From: Pseudomonas alkylphenolica
GTDB taxonomy: Bacteria > Pseudomonadota > Gammaproteobacteria > Pseudomonadales > Pseudomonadaceae
Length of the DNA: 64,000 nucleotides
Assembly: GCF_000746525.1 (NCBI RefSeq)
Contig: NZ_CP009048.1
Location: 776,001-840,000, forward strand
Direction: 5' to 3'
The notes under the pieces are model-generated. The model was given only the letters and a program-made list of their open reading frames with translations, was not told the DNA's origin and did not search any database. Made by a program: the position numbers and the translations under genes. Shown here in pieces: positions 1 through 14,390 of the stretch. The number at the start of each line of letters is the position of its first letter. Positions within the stretch are counted from its first letter, which is position 1.

Positions 1-613
1 TTTCGCCCAGGCCGAGGTTGTCGAGCTCTTCGAGCTGGTAGCTGAGCAATTGATGTTGCGCCCGCTGCTCGTCGCCGGAGTTGGACAGGCGCTCCAGCTC
101 CTGGCGGGTCTGGCGCCAGCGCTGGGCGGCCAGTTGCACCTGGCGGGCCAGGTCGGTGGCACCGGCGTACTCGTCAAGCAGGCGGCGGTGGGTATCGGAC
201 TTCAGCAGCGACTGGTGCTCGTGCTGGCTGTGGATATCTATGAGCAGCTCGCCGAGGGCCTTGAGGTCGCCGAGCGGGCAGGGCGTGCCGTTGATGTAGC
301 CGCGGCTGCGGCCTTCGGCGGTGATCACTCGGCGCAGGATGCATGGGCCGTCGTTGTCCAGGTCGCGCTCGGCCAACCAGGTGCGGGCCTCGGGAATGTC
401 TGCCAGATCGAAGGTGGCGAGGATGTCGGCCTTGTCGGCGCCTGGACGCACCACGCCACTGTCGGCACGGTCACCCAGAGTCAGGCCCAGGGCGTCGAGC
501 ATGATCGATTTGCCGGCCCCGGTTTCACCGGTAATGACGCTCATCCCGCGGGCGAGCTCGAGGTCCAGGTGTTCGACGATGGCATAGTTGTGTACGGACA
601 GGTGCACCAGCAT
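1..613 (-). CDS. recN: DNA repair protein RecN, N-terminal part (cut by the window edge)
   Basis: The reverse strand reads from ATG at 613 as MLVHLSVHNYAIVEHLDLEL, then a Walker A motif (GETGAGKS), the start of an SMC-like ATPase. RecN acts at double-strand breaks during recombinational repair. Only about 204 N-terminal residues are present; the coiled coil and Walker B half lie beyond position 1. A LexA box sits 25 bp upstream, so SOS control is expected. Frame, motif and the grpE-dnaK neighbourhood make the call secure. Confidence 0.95.
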   Translation of the reverse strand, partial: MLVHLSVHNYAIVEHLDLELARGMSVITGETGAGKSIMLDALGLTLGDRADSGVVRPGADKADILATFDLADIPEARTWLAERDLDNDGPCILRRVITAEGRSRGYINGTPCPLGDLKALGELLIDIHSQHEHQSLLKSDTHRRLLDEYAGATDLARQVQLAAQRWRQTRQELERLSNSGDEQRAQHQLLSYQLEELDNLGLGE

Positions 614-637
614 TGGGGCGGCTCCCAGGCGTTAAGT

Positions 638-653
638 CTGGTTATTTATACAG
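638..653 (-). promoter_or_regulatory. LexA (SOS) box upstream of recN
   Basis: The sequence CTGGTTATTTATACAG matches the gamma-proteobacterial LexA consensus CTG-N10-CAG with an AT-rich centre. It lies 25 bp upstream of the recN start, where LexA would block transcription until DNA damage. Repression is inferred from the site and from recN being a classical SOS gene. Confidence 0.85.
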
Positions 654-761
654 TGTTTTCAAATCCTCTGACAATGCTGCCGTTTAGTTCAATTTGGTTA
701 TCAGGGCGCGGTTCTGATTGCGATGGGTTATGAGCGAATGCGCGTGAGCTGTTTCGTAGCC

Positions 762-790
762 CTTGAACCTGGGTTTTGCGACCCCATATA
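762..790 (+). promoter_or_regulatory. Sigma-32 heat-shock promoter of grpE
   Basis: A -35 box CTTGAA (762-767, preceded by CC) and a -10 box CCCCATATA (782-790) are separated by 14 bp, close to the sigma-32 (RpoH) consensus. Transcription would start near 796-798, giving a leader of about 47 nt before grpE. Confidence 0.88.
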
Positions 791-843
791 GGCGGCAGAA
801 GCGCGAGTAATGCTCGCAGACCTTATTCGAGAGGAGAGATTTT

Positions 844-1398
844 ATGGCTGACGAACAGCTGGATGAACAGAATCTGAACGCCGAAGCGACTGGCGACCAA
901 GACCTGAGCGCCCGCGTACAGGTGCTCGAAGAGCAGCTGGCGGCGGCCCAGGATCAATCCCTGCGCACCGCCGCCGACCTGCAGAACGTGCGCCGTCGCG
1001 CCGAGCAGGACGTAGAGAAGGCGCACAAGTTCGCCCTGGAAAAATTCGCCGGTGACCTGCTGCCGGTCATCGACAGCCTCGAGCGTGGCCTGGAGCTGTC
1101 CAGCGCCGAGGACGAGAACATTCGCCCGATGCGCGAAGGTATCGAGCTGACCCTGAAAATGTTCCACGACACCCTCAAGCGCTACAACCTCGAGGCGATC
1201 GACCCGCACGGCGAACCCTTCAATGCCGAGCACCACCAGGCCATGGCCATGCAGGAAAGCGCCGAGGTTGAGCCCAACAGCGTGCTCAAGGTGTTCCAGA
1301 AGGGCTATCAGCTCAACGGCCGTCTGCTGCGCCCGGCCATGGTCGTGGTCAGCAAGGCCCCGGCAGCGGTTTCGCCGTCGATTGACGAGCAGGCTTGA
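844..1398 (+). CDS. grpE: Nucleotide exchange factor GrpE
   Basis: The 184-residue protein has a charged, glutamine-rich N-terminal region predicted as a long coiled coil, then the conserved GrpE core ([20 protein letters not shown], and a C-terminal segment with [21 protein letters not shown]). GrpE releases ADP from DnaK and so resets the chaperone cycle in the cytoplasm. The start at 844 follows a GAGGAGAG ribosome binding site. It is first in a grpE-dnaK-dnaJ chaperone set and has its own sigma-32 promoter. Confidence 0.97.
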   Translation: MADEQLDEQNLNAEATGDQDLSARVQVLEEQLAAAQDQSLRTAADLQNVRRRAEQDVEKAHKFALEKFAGDLLPVIDSLERGLELSSAEDENIRPMREGIELTLKMFHDTLKRYNLEAIDPHGEPFNAEHHQAMAMQESAEVEPNSVLKVFQKGYQLNGRLLRPAMVVVSKAPAAVSPSIDEQA

Positions 1399-1422
1399 AA
1401 TCGTTTCTGGCGCCCCCATCTA
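1394..1422 (+). promoter_or_regulatory. Second sigma-32 promoter, driving dnaK
   Basis: CTTGAA (1394-1399, overlapping the grpE stop codon) and CCCCATCTA (1414-1422) are spaced by 14 bp, the same geometry as the grpE heat-shock promoter. It would let dnaK be induced apart from grpE read-through. Confidence 0.82.
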
Positions 1423-1499
1423 GGTGTCAAGCATTCAAGTATTACCGCAGTTAGCCACCACTGCTGCGGCAACCAAATTCAAGTTTCGGGAGAGTTAAC

Positions 1500-3416
1500 A
1501 TGGGTAAAATCATCGGTATCGACCTGGGGACCACCAACTCCTGTGTCTCCATTCTGGAAAACGGCAGCGCCAAGGTTATCGAGAACGCTGAAGGCGCGCG
1601 TACCACGCCGTCGATCATCGCTTATGCCAACGATGGCGAGATCCTGGTTGGCCAGTCGGCCAAGCGTCAGGCTGTCACCAACCCGCACAACACCCTGTAC
1701 GCGGTAAAGCGTCTGATCGGCCGTCGCTTCGATGAAGACGTCGTGCAGAAAGACATCCAGATGGTTCCGTACAAGATTGTCAAAGCGGACAACAGCGACG
1801 CCTGGGTTGAAGTGAACGGCCAGAAAATGGCACCGCCACAAATCTCGGCTGAAATCCTGAAAAAGATGAAGAAAACCGCCGAAGACTACCTCGGCGAGCC
1901 AGTGACCGAGGCGGTCATCACCGTTCCGGCCTACTTCAACGACAGCCAGCGTCAGGCCACCAAGGATGCCGGTCGCATCGCCGGTCTGGACGTAAAACGT
2001 ATCATCAACGAACCAACCGCGGCTGCGCTGGCGTACGGTATGGACAAGGCCAAAGGCGACCACACCGTGATCGTTTATGACCTGGGTGGTGGTACATTCG
2101 ACGTTTCGGTAATTGAAATCGCCGAAGTCGATGGCGAGCACCAGTTCGAAGTGTTGGCCACCAACGGTGACACTTTCCTCGGTGGTGAAGACTTCGATAT
2201 TCGCCTGATCGACTACCTCGTCGACGAGTTCAAGAAAGAAAGCGGCATGAACCTCAAAGGTGACCCGCTGGCGATGCAGCGTCTGAAAGAAGCCGCTGAA
2301 AAAGCCAAGATCGAGCTGTCCTCGAGCCAGCAGACCGACGTCAACCTGCCGTACATCACTGCAGATGCCACCGGTCCTAAGCACCTGAACGTGAAGATCT
2401 CCCGCGCCAAGCTGGAGTCGCTGGTCGAAGACCTGGTTCAGCGCACTATCGAGCCTTGCCGCATTGCGATGAAAGACGCCGGTATCGACGTCAGCAAGAT
2501 CGACGACGTGATCCTGGTCGGCGGTCAGACCCGTATGCCGCTGGTACAGAAAGCGGTTACCGATTTCTTCGGTAAAGAAGCGCGTAAAGACGTCAACCCT
2601 GACGAAGCTGTTGCCATGGGTGCTGCTATCCAGGGTGCGGTACTGGCCGGTGACGTCAAAGACGTACTGCTGCTGGACGTCAGCCCGCTGACCCTGGGTA
2701 TCGAAACCATGGGTGGCGTGATGACTGCGCTGATCGAGAAGAACACCACTATCCCGACCAAAAAGTCGCAGGTGTTCTCGACTGCCGATGACAACCAGAG
2801 CGCCGTGACCATTCACGTGCTGCAAGGTGAGCGTAAGCAGGCTGCGCAGAACAAGTCCCTGGGCAAGTTCGACCTGGCCGAGATTCCACCAGCACCACGT
2901 GGTGTGCCACAGATCGAAGTAACCTTCGACATCGACGCCAACGGCATCCTGCACGTAGGCGCCAAAGACAAGGCTACTGGCAAGACTCAGTCGATCGTGA
3001 TCAAGGCCAACTCCGGTCTGTCTGATGAAGAAATTCAGCAGATGATCCGCGACGCCGAAGCGAACTCGGAAGAAGACCGCAAGTTCGAAGAACTGGCCGC
3101 TGCCCGCAACCAGGGTGATGCACTGGTTCACTCGACTCGCAAGATGGTCGCTGACGCCGGTGACAAGGTCACTGCTGAAGAGAAGACTGCGATCGAAGCT
3201 GCCGTGGTTGCCCTGGAAGCCGCTATCAAAGGCGACGACAAGGCTGCCATCGACGCCAAGGTCGAAGAGCTGTCGAAAGTTTCGGCTCCAGTTGCTCAGA
3301 AGATGTACGCCGAGCAGCAGGCCGAGCAGCCACAGGCTGGCGCACAGCAGGCTGAAGAAGCCAAGCACGACGACGTCGTTGATGCTGAGTTCGAAGAAGT
3401 TAAAGACAACAAGTAA
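1500..3416 (+). CDS. dnaK: Hsp70 chaperone DnaK
   Basis: The 638-residue protein is a full-length Hsp70. It opens with the ATPase phosphate-1 motif ([12 protein letters not shown]) and contains the phosphate-2 loop [12 protein letters not shown], the adenosine motif [14 protein letters not shown], a hydrophobic interdomain linker ([13 protein letters not shown]) and a substrate-binding domain with lid. It ends in the conserved acidic tail [14 protein letters not shown]. It binds exposed hydrophobic peptides with DnaJ and GrpE. The start is preceded by GGGAG. A sigma-32 promoter lies about 80 bp upstream. Confidence 0.99.
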   Translation: MGKIIGIDLGTTNSCVSILENGSAKVIENAEGARTTPSIIAYANDGEILVGQSAKRQAVTNPHNTLYAVKRLIGRRFDEDVVQKDIQMVPYKIVKADNSDAWVEVNGQKMAPPQISAEILKKMKKTAEDYLGEPVTEAVITVPAYFNDSQRQATKDAGRIAGLDVKRIINEPTAAALAYGMDKAKGDHTVIVYDLGGGTFDVSVIEIAEVDGEHQFEVLATNGDTFLGGEDFDIRLIDYLVDEFKKESGMNLKGDPLAMQRLKEAAEKAKIELSSSQQTDVNLPYITADATGPKHLNVKISRAKLESLVEDLVQRTIEPCRIAMKDAGIDVSKIDDVILVGGQTRMPLVQKAVTDFFGKEARKDVNPDEAVAMGAAIQGAVLAGDVKDVLLLDVSPLTLGIETMGGVMTALIEKNTTIPTKKSQVFSTADDNQSAVTIHVLQGERKQAAQNKSLGKFDLAEIPPAPRGVPQIEVTFDIDANGILHVGAKDKATGKTQSIVIKANSGLSDEEIQQMIRDAEANSEEDRKFEELAAARNQGDALVHSTRKMVADAGDKVTAEEKTAIEAAVVALEAAIKGDDKAAIDAKVEELSKVSAPVAQKMYAEQQAEQPQAGAQQAEEAKHDDVVDAEFEEVKDNK

Positions 3417-3476
3417 TTGCTACAGGTTGTCGGCCGGTTGACTGCTTTCTAGTGGTTGGCTGGTAGGATGTCGCCG

Positions 3477-3496
3477 CGCGGGGGCTTGCTCCCGCG
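3477..3496 (+). repeat. Hairpin between dnaK and dnaJ, possibly a diverged REP unit
   Basis: CGCGGGGGC and GCTCCCGCG flank a TT loop and pair along 9 bp with one G-T. The sequence resembles half of the REP units found elsewhere in this window but has diverged. It could also stabilise the dnaK 3' end or attenuate read-through into dnaJ. There is no T tract, so it is not a classic terminator. Confidence 0.45.
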
Positions 3497-3626
3497 TTGG
3501 CGTGTCTGCAATACCCGAATTTTTACAGTATCTGTCAGGCCTCCTGGAGGGGGTTGAGGCAGCTGCTGGCGGCACAGCGCGGAATGCGCAGAGGTTTGCC
3601 GAACGTCCTCAAGAGTGCAAAGACTT

Positions 3627-4751
3627 ATGGCAAAGCGTGACTATTACGAAGTTCTGGGAGTTGAGCGCGGCTCCAGTGAAGCGGACCTGAAGAAGGCCTA
3701 TCGCCGTCTGGCGATGAAGCATCACCCGGACCGTAACCCTGATGACAAAGCGTCGGAAGAGAAATTCAAGGAGGCCAACGAGGCTTACGAAGTGCTCTCC
3801 GATGCCAGCAAGCGCGCGGCCTATGACCAGTATGGTCATGCCGGTGTCGACCCGAGCATGGGTGGTGGTGGTGCCGGCTTTGGCGGTGCGAACTTTTCCG
3901 ATATTTTCGGTGACGTGTTCAGCGATTTCTTCGGTGGCGGCCGTGGTGGCTCGCGCGGTGGTGCCCAGCGTGGCAGCGACCTGCGCTACACCCTGGAGCT
4001 GAACCTGGAAGAGGCGGTGCGTGGTACCACGGTCAATATCCGTGTGCCGACACTGGTCAACTGCGAGCCGTGTGATGGCTCCGGCGCCAAGAAAGGCTCG
4101 TCGCCTTCGACCTGCCCGACCTGCGGTGGTATTGGTCAGGTGCGCATGCAGCAGGGCTTCTTCTCGGTCCAGCAGACCTGCCCGCGTTGCCATGGCCAGG
4201 GCAAGATCATTACTGATCCGTGCGGTTCCTGTCACGGCGAAGGGCGTGTCGAAGAGTACAAGACCCTTTCGGTCAAGGTGCCGGCCGGTGTCGATACGGG
4301 CGATCGCATTCGTCTGTCCGGTGAAGGTGAGGCCGGTTCTCATGGTGGTCCGACCGGTGACCTGTACGTTGTGATCAACGTGCGCGAACACCCGATCTTC
4401 CAGCGTGACGGCAAGCACCTGTACTGCGAAGTACCGATCAGCTACACCGATGCTGCCCTGGGTGGCGAGCTGGAAGTGCCGACCCTTGATGGCCGGGTCA
4501 AGCTGAAGATTCCGGAAGGTACCCAGACCGGCAAGCAGTTCCGTCTGCGTGGTAAGGGTGTGGCGCCGGTTCGTGGTGGTGGCGCTGGCGACCTGATGTG
4601 CCGCGTCGCAGTCGAAACACCGGTCAACCTCAGTCGTCGCCAGCGTGAGCTGCTCGAAGAGCTGCGCGATTCGCTGGAAGGCGACAGTTCCCATTCGCCG
4701 AAAGCCAATGGCTGGTTCGAAGGCGTAAAGCGCTTCTTCGGCGACTTGTAA
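3627..4751 (+). CDS. dnaJ: Co-chaperone DnaJ (Hsp40)
   Basis: The 374-residue protein has an N-terminal J domain with the HPD motif at residues 33-35, a Gly/Phe-rich linker (about 70-120), four CxxCxGxG zinc-binding repeats ([32 protein letters not shown]) and C-terminal substrate-binding domains. It is a type I DnaJ that delivers substrates to DnaK and stimulates its ATPase. An in-frame GTG lies four codons upstream, but ATG 3627 gives the standard [11 protein letters not shown] start and follows AAGAG at a workable distance. Confidence 0.98.
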   Translation: MAKRDYYEVLGVERGSSEADLKKAYRRLAMKHHPDRNPDDKASEEKFKEANEAYEVLSDASKRAAYDQYGHAGVDPSMGGGGAGFGGANFSDIFGDVFSDFFGGGRGGSRGGAQRGSDLRYTLELNLEEAVRGTTVNIRVPTLVNCEPCDGSGAKKGSSPSTCPTCGGIGQVRMQQGFFSVQQTCPRCHGQGKIITDPCGSCHGEGRVEEYKTLSVKVPAGVDTGDRIRLSGEGEAGSHGGPTGDLYVVINVREHPIFQRDGKHLYCEVPISYTDAALGGELEVPTLDGRVKLKIPEGTQTGKQFRLRGKGVAPVRGGGAGDLMCRVAVETPVNLSRRQRELLEELRDSLEGDSSHSPKANGWFEGVKRFFGDL

Positions 4752-4761
4752 GAAGGAATAG

Positions 4762-5568
<807 letters not shown>

Positions 5569-5596
5569 TCGGTTCTGCTGAGAGGGGTAATTGCCT

Positions 5597-5666
5597 GTGG
5601 GAGCGGGCTTGCCCCGCGATTGCAGTTAGCCAGTTGCAACGCTTCGCGGGGCAAGCCCGCTCCCAC
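5597..5666. repeat. REP doublet (REPIN), copy 1, dapB-carA
   Basis: Two perfectly complementary 23-nt arms (5597-5619 and 5644-5666; core GGGAGCGGGCTTGCCCCGCG) flank a 24-nt loop. Three near-identical copies of the same 70-bp length occur at 27632, 47075 and 51584. These are the palindromic REP pairs typical of the P. putida group, mobilised in trans by RAYT transposases. No RAYT gene is in this window. Confidence 0.93.
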
Positions 5667-5776
5667 TGTCGCATTCCTGAGCTTTTCAGGCACATCAGTG
5701 GTAGACCAAAAAAGCGTTTTTCTGTAAGCTACAGCTTTAGTGTGTCCACTAAAAGCGCGCAGATAATTCGATTAAG

Positions 5777-5815
5777 AAAGCGGGGTGACGTGTCTATACG
5801 TCATTCCGCTTTTTT
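5777..5815 (+). terminator. Terminator or attenuator in the carA leader
   Basis: AAAGCGG..TGACGT pairs with ACGTCA..CCGCTTT around a short loop (GTCTAT) and is followed by a T run, the form of an intrinsic terminator. It ends 45 bp before the carA start. It may end the dnaJ-dapB transcript, or act as an attenuator inside the carAB leader if the carA promoter is further upstream. The sequence alone does not decide. Confidence 0.7.
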
Positions 5816-5860
5816 GCAACCTGCGATCGCCCCTTCAGGCTTGATTTACGGGAGGTCTTC

Positions 5861-6997
5861 TTGACTAAGCCAGCCATACTCGCCCTTGCCGATGGCAGCA
5901 TTTTTCGCGGTGAAGCCATTGGAGCCGACGGACAAACCGTTGGTGAGGTGGTGTTTAACACCGCAATGACCGGCTATCAGGAAATCCTGACTGACCCTTC
6001 CTATGCGCAGCAAATCGTTACCCTGACTTACCCGCACATCGGCAACACCGGTACCACGCCGGAAGACGCCGAGTCCGACCGCGTCTGGTCGGCCGGTCTG
6101 GTGATTCGCGACCTGCCACTAATCGCGAGCAACTGGCGCAACAAGCAGTCGCTGCCTGACTACCTCAAAGCCAATAACGTGGTAGCGATCGCCGGTATCG
6201 ACACGCGTCGTCTGACGCGCATCCTGCGTGAGAAGGGCGCGCAGAACGGTTGCATCCTGGCCGGCGACAACATCAGCGAAGAGGCTGCAATCGCCGCCGC
6301 TCGCGGTTTTCCTGGCCTCAAGGGCATGGACCTGGCAAAAGTTGTCAGCACCAAGTCCAGCTACGAATGGCGCTCCAGCGTCTGGGAGCTGAAAACCGAC
6401 AGCCACGCGACCATCGATGCCGCCGAGCTGCCGTACCACGTGGTTGCCTACGACTACGGCGTCAAGCTGAACATCCTGCGCATGCTGGTCGCCCGCGGCT
6501 GCCGCCTGACCGTGGTGCCGGCGCAAACCCCGGCCAGCGAAGTCCTGGCGCTCAACCCGGATGGCGTGTTCCTGTCCAACGGCCCTGGTGATCCGGAGCC
6601 ATGCGACTACGCGATCCAGGCGATCAAGGACATCCTCGAAACCGAAATCCCGGTATTCGGTATCTGCCTGGGTCACCAGCTGCTGGCCCTGGCCTCCGGT
6701 GCCAAGACCGTGAAAATGGGTCATGGTCACCACGGTGCCAACCACCCGGTCCAGGACCTGGATACCGGCGTGGTGATGATCACCAGCCAGAACCACGGTT
6801 TCGCGGTTGATGAGGCCACCCTGCCGGGCAACGTCCGCGCCATCCACAAGTCGCTGTTCGACGGTACCCTGCAGGGTATCGAGCGCACCGACAAGAGCGC
6901 GTTCAGCTTCCAGGGTCACCCTGAAGCCAGCCCGGGCCCGACTGACGTCGCGCCTCTGTTCGACCGTTTCATCGATGCCATGGCCAAGCGCCGCTGA
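5861..6997 (+). CDS. carA: Carbamoyl-phosphate synthase small subunit CarA (glutamine amidotransferase)
   Basis: The 378-residue protein has the N-terminal CPSase small-chain domain and a C-terminal class I glutamine amidotransferase domain. The nucleophile elbow FGICLGHQ places the catalytic Cys at residue 269, with the HPE triad part in [11 protein letters not shown]. It supplies ammonia to CarB for arginine and pyrimidine synthesis. The start is TTG at 5861, behind a strong GGGAGG; no ATG or GTG would give the correct [13 protein letters not shown]-terminus. Confidence 0.97.
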   Translation: MTKPAILALADGSIFRGEAIGADGQTVGEVVFNTAMTGYQEILTDPSYAQQIVTLTYPHIGNTGTTPEDAESDRVWSAGLVIRDLPLIASNWRNKQSLPDYLKANNVVAIAGIDTRRLTRILREKGAQNGCILAGDNISEEAAIAAARGFPGLKGMDLAKVVSTKSSYEWRSSVWELKTDSHATIDAAELPYHVVAYDYGVKLNILRMLVARGCRLTVVPAQTPASEVLALNPDGVFLSNGPGDPEPCDYAIQAIKDILETEIPVFGICLGHQLLALASGAKTVKMGHGHHGANHPVQDLDTGVVMITSQNHGFAVDEATLPGNVRAIHKSLFDGTLQGIERTDKSAFSFQGHPEASPGPTDVAPLFDRFIDAMAKRR

Positions 6998-7100
6998 GCA
7001 CCTGCGAGAAGGCCCTGAACCGGTGCAAGCCGCGTTCAGGTGCTGTCCCAAGATTGTTCAAAGCGGCTTGCCGACTGACCTGCGGAATTGAGTGATACCC

Positions 7101-10318
<3,218 letters not shown>

Positions 10319-10322
<4 letters not shown>

Positions 10323-10801
10323 GCATTACCAAGTACCCGATGACCGTCCAGGGCGCTCGCGCCCTGGAGGAAGAGCACCTTTTCCTGAGCAAGACCGAGC
10401 GTCCGCGCCTGAGCCAGGCCATTGGTGAAGCCCGCGAGCTGGGCGATCTCAAGGAAAACGCCGAGTACCACGCTGCCCGTGAAGAGCAGGGTATGGTCGA
10501 GGCGCGTATTCGCGATATCGAAGGCCGTCTGCAGAACTCGGTGGTGATCGACGTCACCACCATCGCCCACACCGGCAAAGTGATTTTCGGTACCACCGTG
10601 GACCTGGAAAACACCGAGACCGGCGATCAGGTGACTTACCAGATCGTGGGTGAGGACGAAGCGGACGTGAAGCAGGGCAAGCTCTCGGTCGGTGCTCCGA
10701 TCGCCCGGGCCATCATTGGCAAGGAAGAGGGTGATACCGTGGTGATCAAAACGCCAAGCGGTACGGTCGAGTACGAGATTGTCGAAGTCAAACACATCTG
10801 A
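10319..10801 (+). CDS. greA: Transcript cleavage factor GreA
   Basis: The 160-residue protein has an N-terminal antiparallel coiled coil ([33 protein letters not shown]) carrying the acidic tip used to trigger RNA cleavage by backtracked RNA polymerase, and a C-terminal FKBP-like domain ([25 protein letters not shown]). Its ATG overlaps the carB stop by 4 bases, implying translational coupling to carB. Confidence 0.97.
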
Positions 10802-11225
10802 CCGTCGCCGGGGCTTTGCAGCCGCCCCGGCAATCTGGCAACTGACCCAGGTGTTCTGGGTCGGTGGCCTGTGGATGCTGCATTTCGGTCTGCTGCCGGC
10901 GTTGGGCCAGATTGGCCTGGCGCCGCTGTTGATCGAGGATATTGGTAGCCTGATGGCATCGTTGCTGGTGGCGTTTGCGGCATTTTGCGCAGGCGTGCAG
11001 GCACTGGTGCTGATGCAGGCACAGGGCCTGGCCAGTCTGTGGCGGGACATGCGGGGGCAGTTGTTGTCGATGGCAATGCTGGCGTGCGTGGTGTATTTCG
11101 CCTTGCGCGTGGGCATGCCGGGGGAATTGCGCTGGCAGCTGTTCTGCTACCTGGTGTTGGGTCTTACCGGCTTGCTGCTGGTCATGCAGCCGGTGCCGGG
11201 CAGGGCGCGCAGGGCGCGCCACTGA
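10779..11225 (+). CDS. DUF4149 family membrane protein
   Basis: The 148-residue product has about four hydrophobic helices and begins near IWQLTQVFWVGGLWMLHFG, a pattern I associate with the DUF4149 family of unknown function. The only usual upstream start in this frame is TTG 10779, inside greA. GTG 10851 would remove part of the first helix, so the TTG is preferred, though its ribosome site is weak. Overlap with greA suggests co-expression. The function is unknown. Confidence 0.72.
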   Translation: MSKSNTSDRRRGFAAAPAIWQLTQVFWVGGLWMLHFGLLPALGQIGLAPLLIEDIGSLMASLLVAFAAFCAGVQALVLMQAQGLASLWRDMRGQLLSMAMLACVVYFALRVGMPGELRWQLFCYLVLGLTGLLLVMQPVPGRARRARH

Positions 11226-11237
11226 CCGCGGCGAACA

Positions 11238-11546
11238 TCACTTGTAGCGATGGATGTTCGACAGCTGCTTGTTCGGCTGTGGGTTGCGGCGATAGATCAG
11301 TGCCTTTTTGCCGATGGTCTGTACCAGCTCGGCGCGACCGGCTTTGCACAGTGCGGCGATTGCGGCGGCACGTTCTTCCCGATCTTCCGAACGAATCTCG
11401 ACCTTGATCAGTTCGTGATCGGCCAGAGCGCGTTCGAGTTCGGCGATAACGCCCTCAGTCAGCCCGTTGCCTGCCACAATCAGAACTGGTTTCAGGTCGT
11501 GGCCAATGGATTTGTACTGTTTCTTCTGCTCGTTATTGAGCGGCAT
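11238..11546 (-). CDS. yhbY: YhbY-type CRM-domain RNA-binding protein
   Basis: The 102-residue protein is a single CRS1-YhbY (CRM) domain: MPLNNEQKKQYKSIGHDLKP, the GxxG-type loop VAGNGLTEGVI and the later segment LVQTIGKKALIYRRN. In E. coli the family member associates with pre-50S ribosomal particles. It is transcribed away from rlmE, another 50S maturation gene, with about 100 bp between them. Confidence 0.93.
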   Translation of the reverse strand: MPLNNEQKKQYKSIGHDLKPVLIVAGNGLTEGVIAELERALADHELIKVEIRSEDREERAAAIAALCKAGRAELVQTIGKKALIYRRNPQPNKQLSNIHRYK

Positions 11547-11570
11547 AATCTGACCCTTGTGTCTGATTCT

Positions 11571-11592
11571 GTAAAAATGGCGGCCATTTTAC
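11571..11592. promoter_or_regulatory. Near-palindrome in the yhbY-rlmE divergent promoter region
   Basis: A 22-bp near-perfect dyad centred on GGCGGCC with flanking AAAAT/ATTTT lies 25 bp upstream of yhbY and 56 bp upstream of rlmE. Its position between divergent genes suits an operator, but I do not recognise a regulator for it. Confidence 0.35.
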
Positions 11593-11647
11593 CCGAGGGC
11601 CCGTGGATCCGCCCAGTTAATCACGACCCTAATCATCGAGGTGCCCA

Positions 11648-12271
11648 GTGGCGCGTTCCAAGACAAGCCTTGGCTGGCTGAAAGAACACTTCAACGATCC
11701 TTATGTCAAAAAGGCGCAAAAGGATGGTTACCGCTCGCGAGCGAGCTACAAATTGCTGGAAATTCAGGAAAAGTACCGGATTATCCGCCCTGGTATGAGC
11801 GTAGTCGATCTCGGTGCTGCACCGGGTGGCTGGTCGCAGGTGACCAGTCGTCTGATCGGCGGTCAGGGCCGCCTGATTGCCTCGGACATCCTGGAAATGG
11901 ACAGTATTCCGGACGTTACCTTTGTCCAGGGTGACTTCACTCAGGACGAAGTGCTGGAGCAGATCCTTGCGGCGGTAGGTAATTCACATGTAGACCTTGT
12001 GATTTCCGATATGGCCCCCAATATGAGTGGTACGCCTGCTGTGGATATCCCCAAGTCCATGTTCCTGTGTGAACTGGCCCTTGATCTGGCGACCCGGGTA
12101 CTCAAGCCGGGTGGGGATTTCCTGATCAAGATTTTCCAGGGCGAAGGCTTTGACGTATATCTGAAGGACGCTCGTCAGAAATTCGACAAGGTTCAGATGA
12201 TCAAGCCTGACTCTTCGCGGGATCGCTCCCGCGAGCAGTACTTGCTGGCGAGGGGTTATCGCGGCGAGTAA
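11648..12271 (+). CDS. rlmE: 23S rRNA 2'-O-ribose methyltransferase RlmE (FtsJ/RrmJ)
   Basis: The 207-residue protein carries the FtsJ fold: [15 protein letters not shown] with the first catalytic Lys, the SAM motif [25 protein letters not shown] with the catalytic Asp, and [13 protein letters not shown]. coli RlmE methylates U2552 of 23S rRNA, a late step in 50S assembly. The GTG start at 11648 follows GAGG by 6 bases. It is followed by ftsH, the usual bacterial order. Confidence 0.96.
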   Translation: MARSKTSLGWLKEHFNDPYVKKAQKDGYRSRASYKLLEIQEKYRIIRPGMSVVDLGAAPGGWSQVTSRLIGGQGRLIASDILEMDSIPDVTFVQGDFTQDEVLEQILAAVGNSHVDLVISDMAPNMSGTPAVDIPKSMFLCELALDLATRVLKPGGDFLIKIFQGEGFDVYLKDARQKFDKVQMIKPDSSRDRSREQYLLARGYRGE

Positions 12272-12474
12272 GGCTTCAGGCCGGTGACTTTCAGGGTGCT
12301 CGATAGTTATTTCCAATCGGCTGTCCTGCCTGACCTGGATGAACATCGTGTAGTCTAGGTTTCACAAAGGGTTACAGACGGCGCCTGCAGATGTGTAGGT
12401 TATGTAGTAAGTTAGGCCGGTGAATATCATGCGAGGCACGGCTGCGCCGTCAGCCGGCTTCAGAGGGTAGCTAA

Positions 12475-14382
12475 TTGAACGATATGGCAAAGAACTTGAT
12501 CCTGTGGTTGATCATCGCGGCTGTCCTGGTGACAGTGATGAACAACTTCTCCAGCCCGAATGAGCCACAGACCCTCAACTATTCCGACTTCATTCAGCAG
12601 GTCAAGGATGGCAAGGTCGAGCGCGTAGCGGTCGATGGCTATGTCATCACCGGCAAGCGTACCGATGGCGACAGCTTCAAGACCATCCGTCCGGCCATCC
12701 AGGACAACGGCCTGATCGGTGATCTGGTCGACAACCATGTCGTGGTCGAGGGCAAGCAGCCTGAGCAACAGTCCATCTGGACCCAACTGCTGGTCGCCAG
12801 CTTCCCGATCCTGGTGATCATTGCCGTATTCATGTTCTTCATGCGCCAGATGCAAGGTGGTGCAGGCGGCAAGGGCGGGCCGATGAGCTTCGGCAAGAGC
12901 AAGGCGCGTCTGCTATCCGAAGACCAGGTCAAGACTACGCTGGCCGATGTCGCAGGTTGCGACGAAGCCAAGGAAGAGGTTGGCGAACTGGTAGAGTTCC
13001 TGCGCGATCCAGGCAAGTTCCAGCGCCTGGGTGGCCGCATTCCCCGTGGCGTGCTGATGGTCGGCCCGCCGGGTACCGGTAAAACCTTGCTGGCCAAGGC
13101 CATTGCCGGTGAAGCCAAGGTTCCGTTCTTCACCATCTCCGGTTCCGACTTCGTCGAAATGTTCGTCGGTGTCGGCGCCAGCCGTGTTCGCGACATGTTC
13201 GAGCAGGCCAAGAAACACGCACCGTGCATCATCTTCATCGACGAAATCGACGCCGTTGGTCGCCATCGTGGCGCCGGCATGGGTGGCGGTCACGACGAGC
13301 GCGAGCAGACCCTCAACCAGTTGCTGGTGGAGATGGATGGTTTCGAGATGAATGACGGCATCATCGTCATTGCCGCGACCAACCGTCCTGATGTGCTCGA
13401 CCCGGCGCTGCTGCGTCCTGGCCGCTTCGACCGTCAGGTCGTGGTCGGTCTGCCGGACATTCGCGGTCGTGAGCAGATCCTCAAGGTGCACATGCGCAAA
13501 GTGCCGGTCGGCGACAACGTCAACCCGGCAGTCATCGCTCGTGGTACCCCTGGTTTCTCCGGTGCCGACCTTGCCAACCTGGTCAACGAAGCCTCGCTGT
13601 TTGCTGCCCGTGGCGGTAAGCGCGTCGTCGAGATGAAAGAGTTCGAGCTGGCCAAAGACAAGATCATGATGGGCGCCGAGCGCAAAACCATGGTCATGTC
13701 CGAGAAAGAGAAGCGCAATACGGCTTATCACGAAGCGGGTCATGCCATCGTTGGTCGCGTCGTGCCTGAGCATGATCCGGTCTACAAGGTGTCGATCATT
13801 CCGCGTGGTCGCGCCCTGGGCGTCACCATGTTCCTTCCTGAGGAAGATCGTTACAGCCTGTCCAAACGTGCCTTGATCAGCCAGATCTGCTCGCTGTACG
13901 GCGGCCGTATCGCCGAGGAAATGACCCTTGGTTTCGACGGTGTGACTACCGGTGCTTCCAATGACATCATGCGTGCCAGCCAGATTGCCCGGAACATGGT
14001 CACCAAATGGGGCCTGTCGGAAAAACTCGGGCCGCTGATGTATGCCGAAGAAGAAGGTGAAGTCTTCCTGGGTCGCAGCGCCGGCTCCCAGCATGCCAGC
14101 GTCTCGGGCGAAACGGCCAAGCTGATCGACTCCGAGGTGCGCAGCATCATCGATCAGTGCTATGCCACCGCCAAGCAGATCCTTACGGATAACCGTGACA
14201 AGCTCGACGCTATGGCTGATGCGCTGATGAAGTACGAGACCATTGATGCCGAGCAGATCGACGACATCATGGCTGGCCGTACCCCGCGCGAGCCGCGTGA
14301 CTGGGAAGATGGCTCGGGTACGCCTGCACCGCAGAGTGATCGCCCGGAATCGCCGATTGGCGGCCCGGCGGCGCAAATCTAA
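12475..14382 (+). CDS. ftsH: ATP-dependent zinc metalloprotease FtsH
   Basis: The 635-residue inner-membrane protein has two N-terminal transmembrane helices (about 7-25 and 100-122) flanking a periplasmic domain, an AAA+ module with Walker A GPPGTGKT and Walker [12 protein letters not shown], and the zinc protease motif HEAGH. It degrades misfolded membrane proteins and regulators such as sigma-32 and LpxC in E. coli. TTG 12475 is spaced 7 bases from AGAGGG. ATG 12484 is the alternative and would shorten the protein by three residues. Confidence 0.97.
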   Translation: MNDMAKNLILWLIIAAVLVTVMNNFSSPNEPQTLNYSDFIQQVKDGKVERVAVDGYVITGKRTDGDSFKTIRPAIQDNGLIGDLVDNHVVVEGKQPEQQSIWTQLLVASFPILVIIAVFMFFMRQMQGGAGGKGGPMSFGKSKARLLSEDQVKTTLADVAGCDEAKEEVGELVEFLRDPGKFQRLGGRIPRGVLMVGPPGTGKTLLAKAIAGEAKVPFFTISGSDFVEMFVGVGASRVRDMFEQAKKHAPCIIFIDEIDAVGRHRGAGMGGGHDEREQTLNQLLVEMDGFEMNDGIIVIAATNRPDVLDPALLRPGRFDRQVVVGLPDIRGREQILKVHMRKVPVGDNVNPAVIARGTPGFSGADLANLVNEASLFAARGGKRVVEMKEFELAKDKIMMGAERKTMVMSEKEKRNTAYHEAGHAIVGRVVPEHDPVYKVSIIPRGRALGVTMFLPEEDRYSLSKRALISQICSLYGGRIAEEMTLGFDGVTTGASNDIMRASQIARNMVTKWGLSEKLGPLMYAEEEGEVFLGRSAGSQHASVSGETAKLIDSEVRSIIDQCYATAKQILTDNRDKLDAMADALMKYETIDAEQIDDIMAGRTPREPRDWEDGSGTPAPQSDRPESPIGGPAAQI

Positions 14383-14390
14383 GGGCTTTT

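Noticed and set aside
1479..3368. 629-residue minus-strand ORF opposite dnaK
   Set aside because: Complement of the conserved dnaK codons; no start context or homology.
6807..7091. 94-residue ORF between carA and carB
   Set aside because: Mostly overlaps carA in another frame; the 103-bp gap holds no independent gene.
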